From: an uncultured Collinsella sp. | GTDB lineage: Bacteria; Actinomycetota; Coriobacteriia; Coriobacteriales; Coriobacteriaceae | Assembly (NCBI GenBank): GCA_900542555.1 | Contig: UQNU01000071.1 | Coordinates: 1-7,469 of the forward strand | Reading direction: 5' to 3' | DNA length: 7,469 nucleotides | Part shown: in pieces, positions 1 to 4,805 of the stretch | How the letters are laid out: the number at the start of each line of letters is the position of its first letter | How positions within the stretch are numbered: position 1 is the first letter of the stretch | Notes under the pieces: generated by a model | What the model saw: only the letters and a program-made list of their open reading frames with translations | Database searches by the model: none | Told to the model about the DNA's origin: nothing | Made by a program: the position numbers and the translations under genes

Positions 1-80
1 GGCCCTTGCGGCGTAGTCGCTATTTATTCAGTCCAAGTTTCGGGGCGCAGTTCACAGGCACCTTTGTGGTGGTTTTTGTT
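1..80. other. Left-edge intergenic segment
   Basis: This short non-coding stretch lies downstream of the minus-strand DeoR gene. Bases 2-14 read GCCCTTGCGGCGT, one base different from a motif that occurs twice after the aldolase (2258-2270 and 2359-2371). A weak hairpin followed by T-runs sits at its right end and is listed separately. No coding sequence is apparent. Confidence 0.4.
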
Positions 81-82
81 TT
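59..82 (+). terminator. Possible weak terminator for a plus-strand gene left of the window
   Basis: CACC (59-62) and GGTG (68-71) can pair around a 5-nt loop, and the stem is followed on the plus strand by GTTTTTGTTTT. The stem is only 4 bp, so this is a weak candidate. It overlaps the stop codon of the DeoR gene, as expected where two convergent genes end. Confidence 0.3.
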
Positions 83-884
83 AGCTGGTGGCGATGATGA
101 GGGCTGGACGTGCGCTGTCGGCAGTCTCGGCGATTGAGGTGGCGACGGAATGATCGGGGTCACGGTCCATCACGATGACGTCGACATCGGTCAGCTCGGC
201 AAAGCGGTACATGCCGCGTCCGTTGACCTTACTGGCGTCCATGAGGGCGACGCTTTGATGGGCCGCGGCGATCATAGCCGTTTTGGTCTCGGCCATCTGG
301 GGAAAGTCTGTCGTAAAGCCGCAGCTGGAGACAAAGGCGCCGGGGCACATGACGGCCAGATCGGCATGGACCATTTGGAGCGCCTGCATAGTGAGCGGTC
401 CGTACAAATAACGATGGCCTTTGCGCAGCGCCCCGCCCAGCATGACGACATCGACCGAGGGCATGCTCTCGTCGATGTAATCGGCAATGGTAATGTCTGC
501 CGTGATGACGGTGATGCCGTCGCGCTGGTCGAGGAGCCGGACGAACTCGAGCGCCGTGGTGCCCGAGTCGACGAGCAGCGTGTCGCCGTCATTGACGAGC
601 GCAATGGCGCTTTGCGCGATGGCCTGCTTGGCGGCGACGTTGACATTGATGCGGCGATCCTGCGTGGAGACGGTCAGACGTTTGTGGAGTGATACGGCAC
701 CGCCGTGCGTGCGGCGCAGCTTGCCTGCTTCGGCGAGCGCGTCCAGGTCGGCGCGGGCGGTGACGGAGGACACGCCAAAGGTCTGGGCGATTTCTGCTAC
801 CTGCACCGAGGCATTATGATCGAGCATTTCCAAAATGGCGGTACGGCGTTCGTCGGCAAAGGCGCGGTTGGTGGCTTGGGCCAT
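81..884 (-). CDS. DeoR-family transcriptional regulator
   Basis: This is a 267-residue cytoplasmic DNA-binding regulator of sugar metabolism. Residues about 12-66 form the DeoR-type winged helix-turn-helix (ILEMLDHNASVQVAEIAQTF, then VSSVTARADLDALAEAGKL and RRTHGGAV). Residues about 85-245 form the DeoRC effector domain, with VDSGTT (105-110), LGG (149-151), an AETK segment (198-201) and the DASK motif (216-219). Family members bind phosphorylated sugars there and usually repress nearby sugar genes. The ATG at 884 is chosen because GGAG (893-890) lies 5 nt upstream. An in-frame ATG at 941 adds 19 residues that do not look like the family and has no good ribosome site. The gene diverges from the ketose-bisphosphate aldolase, its likely target. 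The effector is unknown, although fructose- or tagatose-phosphates would fit. Length is typical of the family, about 250-270 residues. Confidence 0.9.
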   Translation of the reverse strand: MAQATNRAFADERRTAILEMLDHNASVQVAEIAQTFGVSSVTARADLDALAEAGKLRRTHGGAVSLHKRLTVSTQDRRINVNVAAKQAIAQSAIALVNDGDTLLVDSGTTALEFVRLLDQRDGITVITADITIADYIDESMPSVDVVMLGGALRKGHRYLYGPLTMQALQMVHADLAVMCPGAFVSSCGFTTDFPQMAETKTAMIAAAHQSVALMDASKVNGRGMYRFAELTDVDVIVMDRDPDHSVATSIAETADSARPALIIATS

Positions 885-978
885 GCTTGCTCCATTCTCG
901 GCTAAATTTGCAGGAATTGTGTTGAATCTATTTTCGTTCATTTTCTTTTTGGGTAAGAAAACACCTTTCGATTACTTA

Positions 979-994
979 TCTTTTCTATAAAAGA
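979..994. promoter_or_regulatory. Small inverted repeat in the DeoR-aldolase control region
   Basis: TCTTTT (979-984) and AAAAGA (989-994) are perfect inverted repeats around CTAT. The site is AT-rich and could be part of an operator or a promoter. Low complexity makes chance occurrence plausible. Confidence 0.3.
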
Positions 995-1023
995 AAGACG
1001 CTGAACGCCCAAAATTCAATATC

Positions 1024-1033
1024 GAACATGTTC
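1024..1033. promoter_or_regulatory. Perfect 10-bp palindrome, candidate DeoR operator
   Basis: GAACATGTTC reads the same on both strands and lies between the divergent DeoR gene and the aldolase. A symmetric site is what a dimeric or tetrameric regulator would bind. The link to this DeoR protein is inferred from position only. Confidence 0.4.
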
Positions 1034-1202
1034 ACTCGGCTCAAATTTCTTCCGTTTGCTTTTCAAAAATGACTGTATTGACCTGCATGGGCTCAATATC
1101 TCGCACGTGCAAAGCTGCTGAATTTCATACAATGAGCGCAGCAAAACGCAAGGTAAAACGCCTTGTGAACAACTACGCCCGATGTCCAGATGCGGGCGAG
1201 GG

Positions 1203-1209
1203 AGAGGAG
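1203..1209 (+). promoter_or_regulatory. Ribosome binding site of the aldolase
   Basis: AGAGGAG lies 9 nt before the ATG at 1219 and decides that start over the upstream in-frame ATGs at 1069, 1087 and 1132. The protein from 1219 begins exactly where class II aldolases begin. Confidence 0.85.
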
Positions 1210-1218
1210 CAAACGCTC

Positions 1219-2076
1219 ATGGCACTTGTTACCACCGAAAAGATGCTCAAGGACGCTCAGGCCGGCCACTACGCTGTTGGCGCTTTCAACGTCGAGAACC
1301 TCGAGTTTGTTATGGCCGTTCTGGCCGCTGCCGAGGAGACCAAGTCCCCCGTCATCATGCAGACCACCCCGGGCACCATCAAGACCGCTGGTCTGGACTA
1401 CTTCTACGGCATGGTCAAGGCTGCCGCCGAGCGCGCTTCCGTGCCCGTCGCCCTGCACCTCGATCACGGCGATGGCTATGACCGCTGCATGCAGGCTTTC
1501 CGCACTGGCTACACCTCTGTCATGATCGACGGTTCGCACGAGTCCTTCGAGGACAATATCGCCCTGACCAAGTCCGTCGCCGATGCTGGCCGCGCCATGG
1601 GCGTGCCCGTCGAGGCTGAGCTCGGTAAGGTTGGCGGCAAGGAGGACGACGGTCCCGCGGTTGAGGGCGAGAGCCCCTACACCGATCCTGCCGAGGCCAA
1701 GGAGTTCGTCGAGCGTACCGGCTGCACCTCCCTCGCAATTGGCGTTGGCACCAGCCACGGTGTGTACACGAGCGATCCGCACATCGAGCAGTCCGTGGTC
1801 AAGGCCATCCGCGACGCCGTCGACGTGCCGCTGGTTCTGCACGGCACCTCCGGTGTGCCCGATGAGCAGGTTGCCGAGGCTGTGAAGAACGGCATCTGCA
1901 AGGTTAACTACGCCACCGAGCTGCGTCAGGCCTACACCAAGGGCTTCATGGCCTACATGGCCGAGAACCCTGCCTGCTTCGATCCCAAGAAGCCGGCCAA
2001 GGAGGGTATGCGTGAGATCACCGAGCTGGTTAAGATCCGCATGACCAACCTTAACTCTGTGGGCAAGGCAGAGTAA
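1219..2076 (+). CDS. fba: Class II (zinc) ketose-bisphosphate aldolase, fructose- or tagatose-bisphosphate type
   Basis: This 285-residue cytoplasmic TIM-barrel enzyme cleaves a ketose 1,6-bisphosphate to dihydroxyacetone phosphate and glyceraldehyde 3-phosphate. The sequence shows the class II signature ALHLDHG with catalytic Asp82 and zinc ligand His83, then MIDGSHESF (102-110), VEAELGKVGGKEDD (131-144), zinc ligand His180 in GTSHGVY, and His208 in LVLHGTSG. The substrate motif is VNYATELR (229-236). From memory, Asp82, His83, His180 and His208 have the same numbering in E. coli GatY/KbaY, and the NxATEL motif is also closer to the tagatose enzymes than to Bacillus FbaA (NVNTEN). Against a narrow tagatose role, the codon use is very strongly biased, as in a highly expressed glycolytic gene, and no GatZ/KbaZ partner is present. 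The class II aldolase family is certain, but the preferred substrate is open. The divergent DeoR gene probably regulates it. Confidence 0.93.
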   Translation: MALVTTEKMLKDAQAGHYAVGAFNVENLEFVMAVLAAAEETKSPVIMQTTPGTIKTAGLDYFYGMVKAAAERASVPVALHLDHGDGYDRCMQAFRTGYTSVMIDGSHESFEDNIALTKSVADAGRAMGVPVEAELGKVGGKEDDGPAVEGESPYTDPAEAKEFVERTGCTSLAIGVGTSHGVYTSDPHIEQSVVKAIRDAVDVPLVLHGTSGVPDEQVAEAVKNGICKVNYATELRQAYTKGFMAYMAENPACFDPKKPAKEGMREITELVKIRMTNLNSVGKAE

Positions 2077-2109
2077 CAGCAAGGGTACTCCGACTCGCTA
2101 CATATCCCG

Positions 2110-2234
2110 GGGAGGGACGAGGGCTTAGTTCCCCAATCGTCCTCGGGCATGCAAAAAGCCTCGCTGCACACTTCGTGCGGCGAGGCTTTTTGCCCCCTGC
2201 GGAAAGATTGGGGAACTAAGCCCTCGTCCCTCCC
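2110..2234. repeat. Perfect 29-bp inverted repeat enclosing the aldolase terminator
   Basis: Bases 2110-2138 and 2206-2234 are exact reverse complements over 29 bp. The arm begins GGGAGGGACGAGGGCTTAG. The 67 bp between them contain the complete terminator hairpin at 2151-2193, so the whole unit can fold as a stem within a stem. No target-site duplication is visible on the flanks. Part of the right arm recurs, diverged, at 2301-2340. Confidence 0.85.
2151..2193. terminator. Strong bidirectional terminator after the aldolase
   Basis: GCAAAAAGCCTCGC (2151-2164) pairs perfectly with 2180-2193. The stem continues inward with a T-G wobble and GCAC/GTGC, leaving a 5-nt loop (2170-2174). The A-run on one side and T-run on the other give a U-tract to transcripts in either direction. 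It lies 75 nt after the aldolase stop. Confidence 0.9.
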
Positions 2235-2381
2235 AGGTTGACCTACTCGAGGTCGTCGCCCTTGTGGCGTTAGGTCTGAAAATAATAAGAGGGCTTCGCG
2301 CTGCGGAATGATTTTGGAAACTAAGTACGGGGACCCGCCCAAGCCGTCCTGCTCGATCGCCCTTGTGGCGTTGGGGCTGAA
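2197..2381. repeat. Diverged tandem duplication with a unit of about 101-104 bp
   Basis: Two motifs alternate. CTGCGGAAAGATTGGGG at 2197 recurs as CTGCGGAATGATTTTGG at 2301, both continuing to AACTAAG. TCGCCCTTGTGGCGTT at 2256-2271 recurs exactly at 2357-2372, both continuing to CTGAA with two mismatches. The offsets are 104 and 101 bp, so an old tandem duplication fits. The second motif can form a small CGCC/GGCG hairpin. Function is unknown. Confidence 0.6.
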
Positions 2382-2417
2382 GGGGTGGGGCGCGAGGGGC
2401 GCTTTGTTGATGAGGGG

Positions 2418-2627
2418 TTAGTATGCCCGGGCTTGGTTGGGGAATGACTTGTTTAGGGATGCTTGGAGCTTTTCGAACGATGCTCGCAAGTTGTGGCTCT
2501 GGTCGGTTGAGCGTTTGGCTTTTGTGGTGGGGGAGTCGAGGAGGCCGTTTCTCTGTGTCGGGGGGAAGGAGAAAAGGTTTGCATGATTTAGGGATGGCTG
2601 CTGTGCTGCGTCATTGGAAGAATGCAT
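2418..2627 (-). CDS. Possible small hypothetical protein (69 aa)
   Basis: I do not recognise this frame, and it may not be a gene. In its favour, GAGGAGG (2644-2638) lies 10 nt before the ATG, the start is 2 nt beyond the stop of an open frame upstream, and the last 22 residues (RASFEKLQASLNKSFPNQA, then RAY) look like an ordinary helical protein end. Against it, the first half is low in hydrophobic residues and rich in Asn, Gln, Ser and Thr. Third-position GC is also clearly lower than in the neighbouring genes. It has no membrane segment, no signal peptide and no motif I can name. It could be a real small protein, the tail of a decayed gene, or a chance frame. Confidence 0.25.
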   Translation of the reverse strand: MHSSNDAAQQPSLNHANLFSFPPTQRNGLLDSPTTKAKRSTDQSHNLRASFEKLQASLNKSFPNQARAY

Positions 2628-2629
2628 GC

Positions 2630-2824
2630 TTATGCGGCCTCCTCGATGTCCACCAAAAGGTTGCGCACGGGGTGTGCTGCTAGGTCCCGTGCGTTGGCAG
2701 TATTATGCCGCGGCTGCTGCAAAGAAGTGCTAAAGAAAGGCTTAATGAGGTTTGACGTTGCGATGAAACCGCAGGTAAAAGCTATCGAGTAACACTCTTG
2801 AAAGGTTTTGGGCTTAAGGGCTTT
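2630..2824 (-). pseudogene. Possible gene remnant: open frame without a start codon
   Basis: Between a TAG (2827-2825) and a TAA (2632-2630) the minus strand is open for 64 codons. It contains no ATG, and its TTG and GTG codons lack a ribosome site. The last part reads TANARDLAAHPVRNLLVDIE followed by EAA, which looks like the end of a normal soluble protein. The earlier part (for example FTCGFIATSNLIKPFF) looks less so. The stop is 2 nt from the ATG of the next small frame. It could be the decayed 3' end of a lost gene, or chance. I cannot name a family. Confidence 0.22.
2664..2693. repeat. GC-rich hairpin in the gene-poor region
   Basis: CGCACGGG (2664-2671) and CCCGTGCG (2686-2693) are perfect 8-bp inverted repeats around a 14-nt loop. 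No T-run follows on either strand, so it is not a standard terminator. Confidence 0.45.
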
Positions 2825-2881
2825 CTAAGGTTTGTGGCACGGATGTGGCTTGCCTGTGTGGGGCGTGTGGACGGCTCGTTC

Positions 2882-3871
2882 CTAGCGCTGCGGCTCTGCA
2901 GTGCGCACCTGCTCGATGACCTTTTCTATGGTGGCGTCGATGCGGTCCTTTTTGAGTTCGCATTCCCAGATGGTTATGGGCGTCCAGCCCATTTGGGTAA
3001 GCGCGTCGATGGCAGCGCGGTCGCGCTCGACGTTGCGACGGAACTTTGCCTCCCAAAACTCAACGTTGCGCTTGGGCTTGCTAGGGTTGCACTTGGGGCA
3101 GCGGTGCCAAAAGCAACCGTTGACGAAGATGGCGATCTTGCGCCCGGGGAAGGCGATATCGGGTTTGCCGGGAACCTTCCATTCCAAACGATAGCCCGTG
3201 AGGCCCGCGGCGCGCAGGCGCTGACGTACGAGCAGCTCGGGTTTGGTGTTCGCACGCTTGTTGCCCTTCATGGACTTTTTTATAGCGGCGCGACGGCGCA
3301 CCAGTTCGCGCTCGTCGGCTGAAAGGTCCGAGGTATCGATGCCGTCGAGCAGACCGGGTTTGGGACGCTTCTTGCTGCGGCGCTTAGGTGCGCGCTTGGA
3401 TTTGGTGGCGGGTTTGTCGGTCGTGGTGGCCTCGGCGTCGTTGGCAGTGCCGTTGGCCTCAAGCCGATCTTCCTTCAACTCAATCAGAGCATCGATAAGC
3501 CCTTTGTCGGCGGGCATCCACTCAACCGTGGCAAGCGAGGTGCGCGGAATCCAGCGGATATCGAGCTGGCGGTCGTGCTTCTGGGGTTCATCGGATTCAT
3601 CGGCGAGCGAGCAGTAGTAACACTCCATCGAGAGATGGAAATCGGGGTAGTCATACTCAACGGTGTAAAAATCGCGCAGGTTGGTGACTTTTACCCGCAG
3701 CTCTTCCATGAGTTCGCGGCGTACGGCGTCCTCGGGCGTCTCGCCGCGCATGAGCTTGCCGCCGGGGAACTCCCAAAGTCCCTGCATGTCGCCATAGCCG
3801 CGCTGCACGGCAAGCAGCTCGTCAGATCCTTCCTTGCGAATGATCCCAGCGGCAACATGAACAGTCTTCAA
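2882..3871 (-). CDS. Fusion protein: MutT-like Nudix hydrolase plus Vsr mismatch endonuclease
   Basis: This single 329-residue frame joins two DNA-maintenance enzymes. Residues 1-132 are a MutT-type Nudix domain, which hydrolyses (oxidised) nucleoside triphosphates. WEFPGGK (33-39) leads into the Nudix box Gly38, Glu44 and REL-M-EE (52-57). The usual Gly near the box end is Arg59. Residues 133-198 are a linker with a very basic patch (KSKRAPKRRSKKRP, 157-170). Residues 199-312 are a Vsr-type endonuclease, which nicks 5' of the T in T:G mismatches. It shows NTKPELLVRQRL (208-219), PGKPD with catalytic Asp238, NGCFWH (251-256), FRRNVERD (277-284) and WECEL (302-306). Cys253, Cys258, Cys261 and Cys304 could hold the structural zinc. 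The TTG at 3871 is chosen because AGAGGA lies 6 nt upstream and the Nudix fold begins at once. The frame stays open to 4237, but that part is antisense to the ABC gene. An internal Met201 could make a free Vsr, though its ribosome site is weak. No Dcm-type methylase is nearby. Confidence 0.9.
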   Translation of the reverse strand: MKTVHVAAGIIRKEGSDELLAVQRGYGDMQGLWEFPGGKLMRGETPEDAVRRELMEELRVKVTNLRDFYTVEYDYPDFHLSMECYYCSLADESDEPQKHDRQLDIRWIPRTSLATVEWMPADKGLIDALIELKEDRLEANGTANDAEATTTDKPATKSKRAPKRRSKKRPKPGLLDGIDTSDLSADERELVRRRAAIKKSMKGNKRANTKPELLVRQRLRAAGLTGYRLEWKVPGKPDIAFPGRKIAIFVNGCFWHRCPKCNPSKPKRNVEFWEAKFRRNVERDRAAIDALTQMGWTPITIWECELKKDRIDATIEKVIEQVRTAEPQR

Positions 3872-3918
3872 CAGGAGTCCTCTCTCAATATCAACACGTG
3901 GCAGGGCGGCTACCCGTA

Positions 3919-3936
3919 CCTTACACAACGGTAAGG
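3919..3936. promoter_or_regulatory. Inverted repeat upstream of the Nudix-Vsr gene
   Basis: CCTTAC (3919-3924) and GTAAGG (3931-3936) are exact inverted repeats around ACAACG. The site lies about 48-65 bp before the TTG start of the Nudix-Vsr gene. It could be an operator or a leader hairpin. Confidence 0.35.
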
Positions 3937-3971
3937 CAAGCGTAAGCCATATCGATGGTAGCCGACTCGTC

Positions 3972-4009
3972 TTCTTGCGACTATAGATGCCGTAGACTAA
4001 TCGCAAGAA
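3972..4009. promoter_or_regulatory. 9-bp inverted repeat at the start of the ABC operon
   Basis: TTCTTGCGA (3972-3980) and TCGCAAGAA (4001-4009) are perfect inverted repeats 20 bp apart. The right arm runs into the ribosome binding site of the ABC ATPase. A bound regulator could block either divergent promoter. If transcription starts further upstream, the RNA hairpin could instead mask the ribosome site. Either role is inference. Confidence 0.45.
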
Positions 4010-4013
4010 AGGA
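4007..4013 (+). promoter_or_regulatory. Ribosome binding site of the ABC ATPase
   Basis: GAAAGGA lies 6 nt before the ATG at 4020 and favours that start over the in-frame ATG at 4035. Confidence 0.75.
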
Positions 4014-4019
4014 CTCGGT

Positions 4020-4805
4020 ATGCAAACCACGCACATGGCGACCCCGGTACTGGAGGTCGCGCATCTCGAAAAGGTATATGGGGCGCTGGGCAACGTGACC
4101 CGCGCGCTCAACGACGTCAGCTTTACCGTCAACCGCGGGGAATTCGTGGGCATCATGGGCGCTTCGGGCTCGGGCAAGTCGACGTTGCTCAACTGCGTCT
4201 CGACCATCGATAGAGCCACGAGCGGCACGATCCGCATTAACGGTCAGGACGTGACGCGCATGAAGCAGGCCAAGCTTTCGCAGTTCCGCCGCGAGGAGCT
4301 CGGCTTTATCTTCCAGGACTCCAACCTGCTCGATACGCTCACGGCACGCGAGAACATCGCCCTGCCGCTCACCATCGCCCGCACAAACTCGGCAGAGATC
4401 TCGACCCGCGTGCAGGATGTGGCAGCGCGCCTGTCCATCAGCCAGGTGCTCGACAAGTATCCCTACCAGATGTCCGGCGGTCAGCAGCAGCGCGTTGCCG
4501 CGGCTCGCGCGCTCGTCACCGACCCCACCATGATCATGGCCGACGAGCCCACCGGCGCCCTCGATTCCAAGAGCGCCCGCCTGCTGCTCGAGAGCCTGGA
4601 GTCCCTCAATCGCCGCCTGCGCGCCACCGTGCTCATGGTCACGCATGACAGCTTTGCTGCCAGCTACACGAGCCGCGTGCTGTTTATCCGCGACGGCAAG
4701 ATCTTCACCGAGCTGCGCCGCGGCGACACCGACCGCCGAGAGTTCTTCGACCGCATTATGGAGGTCGTTGCCATGATGGGCGGTGAGGGCTCCGATGCTC
4801 TGTAA
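4020..4805 (+). CDS. BceA/MacB-type ABC transporter ATP-binding protein
   Basis: This 261-residue cytoplasmic ATPase powers the permease encoded directly after it. All nucleotide-binding motifs are intact: Walker A GASGSGKST (47-55), Q-loop Gln99 in FIFQD, signature MSGGQQQ (151-157), Walker B MIMADEP (171-177) with Asp175 and Glu176, D-loop GALDSKS (179-185) and switch His209 in VTHD. The order and spacing are those of the MacB/LolD/BceA group of ABC exporters, not of importers. The tail after about 240 is slightly longer than the usual core. The stop codon lies inside the permease gene: the two frames overlap by 11 nt, so translation is probably coupled. The permease type points to cell-wall-active antimicrobial peptide resistance or sensing. 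The substrate cannot be read from the sequence. Confidence 0.93.
   Translation: MQTTHMATPVLEVAHLEKVYGALGNVTRALNDVSFTVNRGEFVGIMGASGSGKSTLLNCVSTIDRATSGTIRINGQDVTRMKQAKLSQFRREELGFIFQDSNLLDTLTARENIALPLTIARTNSAEISTRVQDVAARLSISQVLDKYPYQMSGGQQQRVAAARALVTDPTMIMADEPTGALDSKSARLLLESLESLNRRLRATVLMVTHDSFAASYTSRVLFIRDGKIFTELRRGDTDRREFFDRIMEVVAMMGGEGSDAL

Larger units (their letters stand above)
885..1218. promoter_or_regulatory. Divergent control region between the DeoR gene and the aldolase
   Basis: This 334-bp region is AT-rich compared with the genes on either side and should carry the promoters of both. Its clearest symmetric site is the palindrome at 1024-1033. A second small inverted repeat lies at 979-994. 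TACAAT (1128-1133) could be a -10 element for the aldolase, but no convincing -35 lies at the right distance. The reading frame of the aldolase stays open upstream to 1069, but that stretch has no protein-like character and is taken as leader. Confidence 0.6.
2382..2881. other. 500-bp gene-poor region between the repeats and the Nudix-Vsr gene
   Basis: No confident gene lies here. On the minus strand there are two touching open frames (2630-2824 without a start codon, and 2418-2627 with one), listed separately as weak calls. A GC hairpin lies at 2664-2693. Bases 2768-2785 resemble 7188-7205 (16 of 18 identical). No convincing terminator for the minus-strand Nudix-Vsr gene was found. Confidence 0.5.
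3872..4019. promoter_or_regulatory. Divergent control region between the Nudix-Vsr gene and the ABC operon
   Basis: This 148-bp region must serve both directions. It holds two inverted repeats, at 3919-3936 and 3972-4009. On the minus strand, TTGCGA (4006-4001) and TATAGT (3985-3980) are separated by 15 bp and could form the promoter of the Nudix-Vsr gene. On the plus strand, TAGACT (3993-3998) could be a -10 for the ABC operon with a very short leader, but its -35 is poor. Confidence 0.45.

Noticed and set aside
885..941. Longer DeoR protein starting at the ATG at 941
   Set aside because: The 19 added residues are not family-like, and the ribosome site before 941 is much poorer than the GGAG before 884.
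1069..1218. N-terminal extension of the aldolase by 50 codons
   Set aside because: The extension is Cys- and Arg-rich with no resemblance to class II aldolases, and the ATG at 1219 has a good ribosome site and begins exactly at the family start.
1093..2082. 329-codon open frame antisense to the aldolase
   Set aside because: It mirrors the strong codon bias of the aldolase, is rich in Gly, Leu, His and Val without domains, and the sense strand is unmistakable.
2110..2234. Insertion sequence or MITE bounded by the 29-bp arms
   Set aside because: No target-site duplication is visible on either side and no transposase fragment lies inside. It is kept as an inverted repeat of unknown origin.
2423..2683. 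86-codon plus-strand frame in the gene-poor region
   Set aside because: Its composition (Trp, Gly, Cys, Arg) is typical of a chance frame, it has no ribosome site, and it shows no family resemblance.
3872..4237. N-terminal extension of the Nudix-Vsr frame by 122 codons
   Set aside because: Most of it is antisense to the ABC ATPase and its control region. The Nudix fold begins directly at the TTG at 3871, which has an AGAGGA upstream.
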